Assembly: GCF_026213295.1 (NCBI RefSeq)
Contig: NC_079412.1
Span: 19,528,033-19,592,032 of the forward strand
DNA: 64,000 nucleotides
Direction of reading: 5' to 3'
Source of the DNA: Gadus chalcogrammus
Taxonomy: Eukaryota; Chordata; Actinopteri; Gadiformes; Gadidae
The notes below the pieces were generated by a model. It was not told the origin of the DNA. It made no database searches and saw nothing but the letters and a program-made list of their open reading frames with translations. A program made the translations under genes and the position numbers. Below, piece by piece: positions 1 through 31,496 of this stretch (positions are counted from its first letter, which is position 1; each line of letters starts with the position of its first letter).

Positions 1-767
1 GCCTGTAGTCCATTTCAATCCACAGCAGCAGAACAGAAAGAGGTCTAAGATAGAGCAACAGGAGGACTGAAAGAGGCTTAAGATTGAGGTTTAAGATAGA
101 GCGGCCGAACTCAAAGCACACTCCAGCTCTCAGAACTCGACTGCCGTATCTAAATAATCAAAAGAGCCCCAATCTCTCTAACAATGCCCGTTGCTACCCT
201 CCACCTCGGTGACCTGGGCTGGGCTCCTCCAGACAAGGAGGCAGGGTGGTGCTGTTGGAAAGCCAGGTCATTGTGCGGTTTGCTGATACATGGCCTGGTG
301 CCCCATGATGCCACGCGGGAGGTCTCCCTGAGTGTGTGTGTGTGTTTGGTGATGGCTGGTTCAACCTGTCCACACTGATTGCACAACATGCAACAGGTGT
401 GCAGCCTCACCCAGACCCAGAGTCCGATCAGACCCGGGCCAGGTGAGGCCGTTTAGACCAGCCCTCATACACACACACTCCCTCTCTCTCATTGATCATT
501 CGGGTCGATAGTGTCTCAAATCGAATTTGACTTTGTCCGACTGATTCAGGCTGTCCTTGCAGGCTCCCAACTCCCTCATAACCCTAAACACTGACCCCAA
601 AACACAGCATGGCTGCAGCCTGCGGTCACAGAGTTAAAGCGGAGTTCACCAATACTTTACGAGCGATGCTAACGAGCACATGGTTTAGACATTAAGTCTG
701 AGGAGGGAACAGCGGTTAGCTTTGGGTCATAGCAGTGACTGGACTCGCTATGAAGATATACACACTG
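1..767. other. No gene recognised
   Basis: Short open frames exist on both strands around 150-410, but they overlap each other, lack splice-site or domain support and show no recognisable protein. A short GT run lies near 333-343. I see nothing I can name in this stretch; it could be intergenic or the intron of an upstream gene. Confidence 0.5.
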
Positions 768-2115
768 GACCCACTGTGATATACCCACTATGATATACAG
801 ACCCACTATGGTATACACACTGGACCCACTATGACATACAGACTGGACCCACTATGATATACAGACTGGACCCACTATGATAACAGACTGGACCCACTAT
901 GACATACAGACTGGACCCACTATGATACACAGACTGGACCCACCATGATATACAGACTGGACCCACTATGATATACAGACTGGACCCACTATGATACACA
1001 GACTGGACCCACTATGATATACAGACTGGACCCACTATGATATACAGACCCACTATGATATACAGACTGGACCCACTATGATATACAGACCCACTATGAT
1101 ATACAGACTGGACCCACTATGATATACAGACTGGACCCACTATGATATACAGACTGGACCCACTATGATATACAGACTGGACCCACTATGATACACAGAC
1201 TGGACCCACTATGATATACAGACTGGAACCACTATGATATACAGACTGGACCCACTATGACATACAGACTGGACCCACTATGATATACAGACTGGAACCA
1301 CTATGATATACAGACTGGACCCACTATGATATACAGACTGGAACCACTCTGATATACAGACTGGACCCACTATGATATACAGACTGGACCCACTATGATA
1401 TACAGACTGGACCCACTATGACATACAGACCCACTATGATATACAGACTGGACCCACTATGATATACAGACTGGACCCACTATGATATACAGACTGGACC
1501 CACTATGATATACAGACTGGACCCACTATGATATACAGACTGGACCCACTATGACATACAGACTGGACCCACTATGACATACAGACCCACTATGATATAC
1601 AGACTGGACCCACTATGATATACAGACTGGACCCACTATGATATACAGACTGGACCCACTATGATATACAGACTGGACCCACTATGATATACAGACTGGA
1701 CCCACTATGACATACAGACTGGACCCACTATGATATACAGACTGGACCCATGATATACAGACTGGAACCACTATGATATACAGACTGGACCCACTATGAT
1801 ATACAGACTGGACCCACTATGATACACAGACTGGACCCACTATGATATACAGACTGGAACCACTCTGATATACAGACTGGGCCCACTATGATATACAGAC
1901 TGGACCCACTATGATATACAGACTGGACCCACTATGATATACAGACTGGACCCACTATGATATACAGACTGGACCCACTATGATATACAGACTGGACCCA
2001 CTATGACATACAGACTGGACCCACTATGACATACAGACTGGACCCACTATGACATACAGACTGGACCCACTATGACATACAGACTGGACCCACTGTGATA
2101 ACAGACTGGACCAAC
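768..2115. repeat. 23-bp minisatellite array
   Basis: About 1.35 kb of a tandem repeat with unit close to cccactatgatatacagac plus tgga (23 bp), in dozens of copies. Variants are mostly gatat/gacat/gatac and ggaccc/ggaacc changes, plus occasional units shortened to 'cagaccca'. The unit length is not a multiple of three and frequent stops occur, so it is not coding. It lies just left of the duplicated receptor block. Confidence 0.95.
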
Positions 2116-2805
2116 TGTGGCAATATACAGAGGATTATAGAAAGCAGGTGGGTTAAAAGGAATCACTCGTCATGAAAATATTCACAGACAGATAATGACG
2201 GCTGTTGTAATATATGTAAGCTTGTGTGATACACACGGCTGTAGCCCTGTTTAAGTGGGCTCCAGCCGTGAAAGTGTCATGTTTTGAGGTGGAAACACGA
2301 CTCAATGAGTGAAAGTACTTCATGGTGTACCATATAGATAAGAAAGCTACGAAGTAAAGTATTAACTCCCCTCTATGAAGAGTTTCTATAGTCTATGGCA
2401 CTACCAACAGCCCATGATGTATAATAGCCTGGCAATCGGACGGACACGCTGCCCTCTAGCGGCTATAACAGGAACATATTTAGAGTCTGCATACTCCTGT
2501 GTTTTCAGATCCCACTGGATTGGGCGCTTTATCGTGTGCGTCTGCTCTGCATTATGACCCAACCTCCCGTTAAAAAGAAAAGCCCTCTGCCTCGGCATAA
2601 ATATTCAGGGACCTCTGAATACTTGCTGCAAGTAAAACAATATATTTTATAGGTCGGGTAATTTTAATTTTGAATGAATAGCCTTCATTCAGATGTGTTA
2701 ACATCTTTAGGGTGCCTTGACCCCTGAGCTGTGCGGTCCGTTTGATCGACGCCAGGTGTGAGAACCGCATGGCAATGATGGCAGCCAATGTGGCCAATCG
2801 TATAC
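2116..2805. other. No gene recognised; left flank of duplicated block
   Basis: Unique-looking AT-rich sequence with no convincing exon. The similarity between the two receptor blocks begins just after it, at about 2806 (matching about 28690), so it marks the left edge of the segmental duplication. Confidence 0.45.
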
Positions 2806-2924
2806 AATCATGTTCAACCAAACAATATACCAATACCATATTTTGCCTTTATACGTTACCACACAACCATCAAAACTGCCATCAAAATATGTCAAACCCT
2901 TTGATCGTTGGACGGCCATGTTAT

Positions 2925-2926
<2 letters not shown>

Positions 2927-2999
<73 letters not shown>
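2927..2999. repeat. (AT)n microsatellite
   Basis: About 73 bp of almost pure TA repeat following a short T run. The matching place in the second block (about 28790) has no such array, so it expanded after the duplication or with the adjacent LINE insertion. Confidence 0.97.
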
Positions 3000-3001
<2 letters not shown>

Positions 3002-3024
3002 GTTTCATTTAATCTAAATTTCAT

Positions 3025-3304
3025 CCTCCTCATCCTCATCCTCATCGTCATCCGCTTATCCGGGGTCGGGTCGCGGGGGGAGCAGCTCAAGCAGGGGGCC
3101 CCAGACTTCCCTTTCCCGGGCCACATTGACCAGCTCTGACGGGGGGATCCCGAGGCGTTCCCAGGCCAGTGTTGAGATATAATCTCTCCACCTAGTCCTT
3201 GGTCTTCCCCGAGGTCTCCTCCCCACTGGACGTGCCTGAAACACCTCCCAAGGAAGGCGCCCAGTGGGCATCCTTACCAGATGCCCGAACCACCTCAGCC
3301 CACC
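3025..3304 (-). mobile_element. Non-LTR retrotransposon 3' fragment with 12-bp target duplication
   Basis: The minus strand encodes the end of a LINE ORF2, including WFGHLVRMPTGRLPWEVFQA and a following RRPRGRPRTRWRDY block, the usual C-terminal tail of a common fish non-LTR element (RTE-like; family not settled). The 3' end shows the GATAAGCGGATGA signature followed by GATGAGG repeats. The target sequence tctaaatttcat is present at both borders (3013-3024 and 3305-3316), and the empty site is intact in the second block near 28850. This proves an insertion private to block I. Confidence 0.9.
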
Positions 3305-3336
3305 TCTAAATTTCATTGGCAACTTTATTGCATCAG

Positions 3337-3396
3337 CAAATTTTCAACAGGCAGAATACAGAGTGAGAGAGGAATGCTGTCCTACCGGTCCAGATG
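3337..3396 (+). pseudogene. Orphan HVEM-like CRD1 exon, decayed (block I)
   Basis: A 60-nt exon-like stretch lies between an acceptor (catcag) and a donor (gtaagg). In phase it reads QQAEYRVREECCPTGPD, which matches the EYxVxxECCPxCxPG signature of the first cysteine-rich domain of HVEM/CD40-type receptors. The first cysteine codon is TTT here (TGT in the copy at 28867), and the cysteine expected after PT is glycine in both copies. The exon has the same end phase as the CRD1 exon of the main gene but belongs to no gene I can assemble. It is probably a relic of an older neighbouring receptor. Confidence 0.6.
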
Positions 3397-4560
3397 GTAA
3401 GGGTTAGATATCTGAACTAGCTAGAGCTAACTAGTCGACTAATTCAAGCCCACAGAATGTCTGAAATAGCTGTCTTAGTCAAGTTATAGTTGTGTCTAAT
3501 GCAGCCAACTGCATGTCTGCATTAACTAGATAACTTGTTGAAACAATGCTCAGGTTAAATAATTCAAATGAATTTCAATAATTTATTTCATAGATAATTT
3601 TTCAACAGTCAAGTGGCAAACATGTTCTGTCCAACAAGAATGCATGTTAATAGACATTGTGCAGAATTCACAAGTACATCATGTGCACCTTGCGCAGAAG
3701 AACAACAAGAACAATGCACTCCCTATCGTCATGTAATATTTAGTTTGCCAGCAGTGACATCTGCTGGCGAGATTTGAAACGGCACCCATGGTTTCAGTTT
3801 TGATATGACACGTGAATCGAGTCGTACGGAAGCGTAATCAATGCATTCAAAGACAGTAAATTCTGCTCTTGTTTTTCTGAATCGACGACATAATTATGTC
3901 GGAATTCTGAAAGATGTTGTAATGCTGGAAAAGATGATGCTCTGTTTTTATGTATTAAAGAGTTTATTTCTCAGAATTCTGAGAAATGTTCAGGTAAAAA
4001 GATCTGTTCTTATTTTTCTGAAATAATGAGATACCTCAAAATTCTCAAAACGACCCACTGTCATTCACTTGAGAACTCTAATTCATAGAAGTCCCGCCTG
4101 TTGAGTTGAATCCAGTTTAATTCTGGTTTATGTTTTAGACGGTGGGCGATACTAACGTCCATCAGTAATATTGATGGTATTGTTATTGGTTTGTCCACTT
4201 TGCTCAGGAACCTCAGGACTGTGGAGTCGTTCAGACGGAACGCCCATCATGACCTGCTGGACATTGTGGCGTTTCTCCAGGATCAGTTGAACCGATAGGG
4301 CATGCTCCACGGATATAATATGATGCATCTGAAATGCATTCTCTTCTGAAATATTTTAATTTAATGACAAGCGTGTGTTGCAGCTATTTAAAGGTTCAAA
4401 CGAGGCCAAATATCCACCAAACTACAAAAATGGATTGGTCATTGAATTACCATGAATAAAACCAGAAGTGATTTGAAACGGCTTGTATTATCACACGCCC
4501 TTTAAGGGCAGGTATGAGTTTATAGTAGACTTTTTCCATGCCTTCCTCAACGAGGGCGTA
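3397..4560. other. Upstream region shared by both blocks
   Basis: About 1.1 kb of AT-rich sequence repeated with modest divergence at 28927-30120. It has no exon I can support; the small open frame at 3841-4026 is not conserved as an open frame in the second copy. It probably holds distal promoter sequence of the receptor gene. Confidence 0.5.
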
Positions 4561-4709
4561 TGGATGTATTCAAATCCGACCAATGAGAAACCATGGCAGC
4601 GTCGACACCTCATGAATATTAATGAGTCGCCTGGGTTTCGTTGCACGTGAGGACGAAGGAGTGTTTCGACAGGTACTTGGAATGTTTCGACGCTCTCAAT
4701 TAAAGTAAG
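4561..4709 (+). promoter_or_regulatory. Candidate promoter and 5' UTR exon of gene 1
   Basis: A CCAAT box (4580-4584, gaccaatgag) is followed about 30 bp later by a catgaatattaatga element and then a stretch that closely matches the second copy up to a splice donor (taag then gtaata, exon end about 4709). The copy at 30121-30285 keeps the CCAAT box and a better donor (ttaag then gtaaga). No coding start is used here. The exact transcription start is not visible; the assignment rests on conservation, box spacing and the donor. Confidence 0.5.
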
Positions 4710-5469
4710 GTAATATGAACGCTGTCTATGTCAAAACTGATATCCTCGTAATTATATTCTTGTCGTTTACCCTTTTTAAAGAGTTCAGGTGGTTTATAAA
4801 TCTATCATTGCATAAAAAGAGTGATACGTTTATGGTGCCATTCTTACTTTCGCTTTCACTTAGTTCGCTCACGGAGAAACAACGAAGACCTTCACGGTTG
4901 TTGTTATAAAATAGGATTAGTTTTTTTCAACAAACATTCTGGCTCCTCGGAACATCGTAAGAGACCCTGAGTCACTGCTGATGAACCATCAATAGAGCCA
5001 TAACTCCAGGTGCAGACCTACTGTAGGCCTGGGGCCTGCTCATTGTGTCCAGGCCTACACCCAGTCCTCCAGGCTGGTGATCAGCCCCTAGGCCCTGAGA
5101 TCTTCAGCAGCCAGGTGACTGTTTGGGGTTTGTTTGGGATGAGTAAGGTGGAGTGTTCCACCCAAAGGAATCCTATATTAAACAGAGGATCCAAAGACCA
5201 AATAAATCTAGAAAAGGATGTATCCTAATGAAGATAAAAGTGGTACATTATATTTGTGACACGCACTTTTAACACTCACAGATGTATTTTCTTTACCACA
5301 GCATAATTAAAAGCATTAGATCACAGTTAATGCAGACATACAAGGTTAACAACTCTGTTTAACAGCTCTAATGTTTACAAACTTCATATTATTTTGGTTT
5401 AGAGAAAAGTGTTAAAGGTACAAGTTATTACATTTATTAACTCCAGAATATTTTTTTATCTCCCTCCAG
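4710..5469. other. Intron 1 of gene 1 (5' UTR intron)
   Basis: It runs from the 5' UTR donor to a strong acceptor at 5469 (long T run followed by atctccctccag). It contains one copy of a roughly 65-bp GC-rich unit (about 5018-5100) that is triplicated in gene 2. No other feature is supported. Confidence 0.5.
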
Positions 5470-5547
5470 ATGTTTCTGAACTTCAAGAAAGTCTGTAGCT
5501 GCAAGGCAATGAAGATATGGCAGCCAAAGTATAGCGCGTGTATTTAG
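5470..5547 (+). other. Upstream ORF in the start exon of gene 1
   Basis: The exon after the strong acceptor begins directly with ATG TTT CTG and gives a 25-codon open frame ending at TAG (5545-5547), about 130 nt before the main start codon. In gene 2 the same ATG opens at 34170 but a one-base difference ends it after nine codons. Such a uORF would be expected to damp translation of the receptor. Its use is inferred. Confidence 0.45.
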
Positions 5548-5677
5548 AATATACAAAGCATGATAAAACAAAAAAACGTATTTGGCCATGATTGAATAAC
5601 AAGACTTGCACTGACACACAGAAGAAATATCTGCCAAAAACCATCAGATGGGTGACAGTCATACAAACTGGACCACC

Positions 5678-25988
<20,311 letters not shown>

Positions 25989-26290
25989 TATCTCCGTTAG
26001 ACCCATGTTTCCCATCGACCGTGATTCACTATTGAAGGGGAATGACATTACAGGAGACAAAGTAACACAGTTCTAGAAATTCTGGATCAACATGAAAGTG
26101 AATCTGATGGTTCAAACTCAGAAACTAGGGGAGGAAATACACCGGTCTGATTCCTTCCTGATGCCAGCTTTCACAGGAGAAGAGGCGTGGTGTGTTTAAC
26201 ATCATTATTTGATCAATCCTCACATTATTCCTCTATATGTGGCTCACAGAGCAAAGACAAGCGAGGTGTTAATAAATAGTGTGAGGTGTG
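25989..26290 (+). terminator. 3' UTR and polyadenylation signal of gene 1
   Basis: An AATAAA hexamer at 26271-26276, about 283 bp after the stop codon, is the first canonical signal downstream. The mRNA would end roughly 10-30 bp later. Confidence 0.5.
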
Positions 26291-27418
26291 CTCTGTAAGG
26301 CGTCCTGGGATATGATGGGTAACGTTGGCTTGGGTCCAAGCTCCACCTCTCTTGGGCGACCGCCGAGGAAGATGTACAGGGAATGATGATATTGAGATGG
26401 AGATGTTGGGTGAGAGGAGCCACATGTCTTTGAGAGCAATTTTTTGAGTGATATTTTTTTTAAATGTTGTCTTACATTTTTGTGACATTATTTTTACCAC
26501 CTGATTTAAACGTTTTAGTTATGAGAAAGTCACGTAAAGTCACTCTCAGTCAACATGTGAGAGTGCGCGTCAGTGAGAGACATGAAGTGCATGCTTGAGT
26601 CACCGAGCGGTGAGGGGACAACTCAGAACTCAACGCATTATGTTTAGTTCTGCATTGCGTGCCGCCACTCATTTAAAATGCGTTTTTATTGAGTTTTCCG
26701 GTTCAATTGGTACCCTAAGAGACTATTCTCCCCTATCACATACGGCCACTAGGTGGCTCCTGGTCACGCTGAAAAAACAATGAATTCTTTCACATCGCAC
26801 ATTCATTCGGATTTCTTTCTTGTGAAATATTGCACTTGTTATCAGACTTTTTATTTTTTATCTCTTCCCAAATATTTCAGAACTTCAACATGCATGACAA
26901 TGATGATATGGCAGCCAAATATAGCAAGTGTGGACAATATATATTTTGAATGAAAGCATGCCAAAACAATAAACCTTATTTTACCTTTAATGACTGAAAC
27001 CCAGCCTCACAACGTTGCTGCCATCAAAAACGGTCAAACAGTTTATAGTTAATAATAATAATAATAATACATTTAATTTAGAGGCGCCTTTCAAAACACC
27101 CAAGGTCACCTTACAGAGCATATAGTCATCATACATTTTTTAAAAAACAAGACATTGTGGAAAAAATAAATAAATAAACATAAGCAATAAGAAATAAATA
27201 AAACAAAAACAAGACACAAGACAAGTTAAAGGTCATTGGTAATTAATTTAAGATCTATTTACTTTTATTTCATATTAATTTCATTGACATTGCTATTTAT
27301 TATAGCAATTTATTATTAGCTATTTATTATTATTATTGAAATTGATATAGCGTAATTCTGCTCAGCGACCATGGTGAGCGTCGACAAACCCATATATAGG
27401 CTACTGGTTACAGGTCGT
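26291..27418. other. Intergenic region between the receptor genes
   Basis: Mostly AT-rich sequence without exons. It includes a relic of the receptor start exon (about 26848-26995) and, at 27050-27250, a fragment of a common fish repeat (aggcgcctttcaaaacaccc) followed by A-rich sequence. Confidence 0.5.
26848..26995 (+). pseudogene. Relic of the receptor start exon (5' UTR part)
   Basis: The stretch tttatctcttcccaaatatttcagaacttcaa.. followed by atgatatggcagccaaa and tagcaagtgtgg aligns with the beginning of the start exon in gene 1 (about 5448-5560) and gene 2 (about 34150-34260), but is more diverged. No receptor coding sequence follows. It suggests an older, otherwise lost copy between the two genes. 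Confidence 0.55.
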
Positions 27419-27991
27419 CAGGGCCGTGGGAAGTGTGTTTTGGTTGGGGGTGCTGTAGTGGGTGAGTGTAGTTCGGCTGAACTTGCAGAAACCAGTAAAA
27501 ATAGGCTTTTTGAAATGGTACAACATTGATTGTATTGTATTGAAACTCCTTTCGCTGTTAAACGAAAGGCATAAATTATTAGGCTACTGTCAAGAAATGA
27601 TGGCTCCACTTAAAGTAAAAAGCCAACAAAATGTTCCAACCGTACACAGATTGATACAAAGCAAACAAAGTAAATATAAATCAATCCCTTACCATGAGAC
27701 GCAAATTCGTGTTCTTTAATGGCCTAATTAGGCCTACCCCAAACATTGCTTGCCATCAGGTGTATAAAGTCCTTCATGAGGGCCTCATGAATAGGGTCTT
27801 AGGATATTTCACTCCGATTTTCTTGTTTTGTTTCGTTTATATCTCCTAGGTTTAATGTAACATTACATTAGTGCAGAATAGACAGCGGGACGGAGAGCGT
27901 TTTTTTTTTGATCAAGAGCGGTATTAAACATGTGTCATACGCTTGCATTCCTATAGGGGGTGCTGGAGCACCCCCACTTCCCACGGCTATG
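27419..27991. mobile_element. hAT-like MITE (CAGGGCCGTGGGAAGTG ends)
   Basis: The inverted ends are cagggccgtgggaagtg and cacttcccacggctatg. The flanks caggtcgt and caggttgg form an imperfect 8-bp duplication. The interior, about 570 bp, has no recognisable coding sequence. Confidence 0.65.
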
Positions 27992-28690
27992 CAGGTTGGT
28001 ATAACACTCAGATTAAGTGGGGTGAATTATTACAAATACTTAATGTTTGAATATTAAATATGTAAATGAAGACGTTTTACACTGCAATTAGTGTATGAAA
28101 CAGTAGATGAAAACGTACTACTACAGCCCTGCTGGAATGATGGCGCCAAGCCAGGCCAGGGGAGACGGGATGAGTCACGGCGGACGTTTAACGTAGGGTT
28201 CCAATAAGTTCCCGCTCCCCCTGACAAAGAATATCAATGTAATATTCCATGTATACTATTCATACTAGAGCTGTCAAGCGATTCAAATATTTAATCATGA
28301 TTAATCGCATTAATGCCATACGTAAGAGCCATTTTCCTGTTTTTTAGTTATGTTGTAATGTCTGTGTTGACCACTGAGTGGTGTTGCCGTATTGCGGGTA
28401 CAGGTGTAAAGGGGACGTCATTTGGGGTACCTCTGTTGTTTGACCCCGGAAAGGCATACGGTTTTTGACCGCAAGAAATACGAGGTTGTTGTTATGTCAC
28501 TGAGGATCGATGAATGTATTGCGTATTCCCATGCAATTGGTGTTATGGTGAGGAAATAAACGGGTTGTAAACCGGAGACAATCGCACGGATCAATCATTG
28601 CTTCACGTACCTGCATAGTACTGGAAACATCAACACAGCGCGTCAACCAGGTCACCCGGGAGTCAAACCACACGGAGCACACACATTGTA
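27992..28690. other. Intergenic; right flank before block II
   Basis: No gene recognised. Around 28265-28320 lies the fragment agctgtcaagcgattcaaat and following aatcatgattaatcgc, a common fish hAT-like end. Similarity to block I starts at about 28690. Confidence 0.5.
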
Positions 28691-28866
28691 TGTGGCTCGT
28701 ATAATACCAATACCATATTTTGCATTAATACCTTAACACACAACCATCAAAATATGTCAAGCCCTTGATCGTTGGACGGCCATGTTATTTTTCAATGTTC
28801 AATTAATGCTATCTATATTTTTCGTTTTATTTAATCTAAATTTCATTGGCAACATTATTGCATCAG

Positions 28867-28926
28867 CAAATTGTCAACAGGCAGAATACAGAGTGAGAGA
28901 GGAATGCTGTCCTACCGGTCCTGATG
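28867..28926 (+). pseudogene. Orphan HVEM-like CRD1 exon, decayed (block II)
   Basis: Same 60-nt exon as at 3337, here with the first cysteine kept (NCQQAEYRVREECCPTGPD). The glycine where a cysteine is expected is shared. Acceptor (catcag) and donor (gtaagg) are intact, so it could still be spliced, but no partner exons are found. Confidence 0.6.
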
Positions 28927-30022
28927 GTAAGGGTTAGATAGGCTATCTGAACTAGCTAGAGCTAACTAGTCGACTAATTCAAGCCCACAGAATGCCTGAA
29001 ATAGCTAGCTTACTAGCTGTCTTAATCAAGTTATAGTTGTGTCTAATGCAGCCAACTGCATGTCTGCATTAACTAGATAACTTGTTGAAACAATGCTCAG
29101 CTTAAAGAAATAAAATCTATTTCAAGTTTTTGATTAAATCATTTATTTATTTGATCTTTTTTCAAAAGTAAATTGGCAAAAATGTTCTGTCCAAAAGGAA
29201 TGCATGTTAATAGACATTGTACAGAATTCACCCGTTACATCATGTGCACCTTGTGAAGAAGAACAACAAGAAAAATGCACTCACTATGTCCGTGTACTAT
29301 TTAGTTCACCAGCAGTGACATCTGCTGGCGAAATATGAAACTGCACCCCTGGTTTCAGTTTTAATATGACACGTGATTCGAGTCGAACGGAAGCGTAATC
29401 AATGCATTCACTAAAGAAAATACATTCTGCTCTTGTTTTTCTGAATTCTGAAAAATGTTGTAATGCTGGAAAGATGACGCTCTTTTTTGATTAATTAAAG
29501 AGTTTATTATCTCAGAATTCTGAGAAATGTTCATGTAAAAATAACTGCTCTTATTTTTCTGAAATAATGAGATACCTCAAAATCCTCAAAACGACACACT
29601 GTCATTCACCTGAGAGCTATAATTCATAGAAGTCCCGCCTGTTGAGTTGAATCCAGTTTTATTCTGGTTTACGTTTTAGACGGTGGGAGATACTAACGTC
29701 CATCAGTAATATTGATGGTATTGTTATTGGTTTGTCCACTTTGCTCAGGAACCTCAGGACTGTCGGGTCGTTCAGACGGGACGCCCATCATGATCTGCTG
29801 GACATTGTGGCGTTTCTCCAGGATCAATTGAACCGATAGGGCATGCTCCACGGATATAAGATGATGCATCTGAAATGCATTCTCTTCAGTAATAGTTTAA
29901 TTTAATAATGAGCGTGTGAAGCAGCTATTTCAAGGTTCAAGGGTGGCCAAATATCCACCAGCTTACAATAATGCATGGTCGTTGAATTAACATGAATATA
30001 ACCATTTGAAACGGCTTGTATT

Positions 30023-30059
<37 letters not shown>

Positions 30060-30120
30060 TAGGCCTATTTACTTATCGTAGACCTCTTCCGTGCCTTCCT
30101 CGACCCGCGAACACGGGCGT
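28927..30120. other. Upstream region of gene 2
   Basis: Counterpart of 3397-4560. A short (AT)n run lies at 30026-30057. No exon is supported. Confidence 0.5.
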
Positions 30121-30285
30121 ATATGGATGCATTAAAATCCGACCAATGAGAAGGCGTTGCAGCGTCGACACAACATGAATATTCATGAACCTCCTCCTGG
30201 ATGTTGTTGCTGCTGAGGACGAAGGAGTGTGATTCGACAATTCGACGGGTACTTGAAATGTTTCGACGCTCTCAATTAAATTAAG
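30121..30285 (+). promoter_or_regulatory. Candidate promoter and 5' UTR exon of gene 2
   Basis: It has a CCAAT box (30143-30147), the catgaatattcatga element and the downstream UTR, conserved with 4561-4709, ending in a consensus donor (ttaag then gtaaga, exon end 30285). Confidence 0.5.
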
Positions 30286-30303
30286 GTAAGATAAACGTTG
30301 TCT

Positions 30304-31416
30304 GTAGCAACCAATAATTTAATAAATGCCAATAACGGAATAATTGTAATGTAATAAAGCCAATAACTTAATAATAAATTATTATTTGCAATAATACATT
30401 TCAAATAATGTAACAAAGTTGTTGAGCCAATAACGTAATAACTTATAGCCAATAATGTAATAACGTATTATGCTATTGGCTGGCTATTACGTTATTGGCT
30501 TTGTATTAAAAAAATCCTTTGAAAATGTAATGGGCCTAACAGAGGGAATAATGTCAGAACTGAGGTATCGCTTTATTTTTATTTTCAATTTCTGGAGAGG
30601 AACTGTCACACTTAATATTGCATCTTGCAACACAATGCTTAAATATCTGGTAAATTTGGATTGATATGTATGAAGTTCTGCGTTGCAGTTCTCAGTGTGG
30701 TATTGCAATTCACCGCTGGAACTCTGGTAAGCCCGTGCATTAAGGCGGCCTTGGCTTTACGCAGTATCATAAACTAAGCTTTACTTTTACTCTGGGATTC
30801 TTGAATCGGTCAAAACAACTTTGGGGTCAGCCTGATCTGCAGAGCGACATTAGATCGCTTGGACAACTGCTGCATGAAGGGTAAGTAAGGGTGAGTACTC
30901 TGGCATATATTCTCTTACCCCCAATTTCTTTAGTCGCTATCTACAAACATTAACATAGAATGTCAAAAGGCATATCTTATGATAGAGAGGGACAGACAGG
31001 CAGACAGAGAGTAAGATAGAGAGAGAATCAGACAGATGTTGGACGCAGTGTGGCTCCTCAGGACTCTTGTGGTGCGTCGACACTGAAGTCCAAAACGTTC
31101 TACAGAATGCACAAAATTTAGACTTTTGTAATGTCTACAGTTAGTTCATTGTAGGAGCTCTCATTTCCTCGACTAGTTTGCAGTTAAACACGACATGAGA
31201 TCAATATAAAACGAGCTAAACTCATTGAAGACCCTTGCTCTACAAGCTGACTCTGGGGAATTTGATCCGGAAACATTGGAAACAGTTTCATTGTTACGCA
31301 CAATTCTACATTTGTATAGTATATCATAGAATAACATACAAAAATACGTTGAACAACTTGCCCAACTTGTCCAAGACCACACCTACTGAGATGGTGGTTC
31401 TGAGTAAACAAGACCG

Positions 31417-31496
<80 letters not shown>

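Noticed and set aside
2929..3126. Frames with runs of Ile-Tyr
   Set aside because: Translation of the (AT)n microsatellite.
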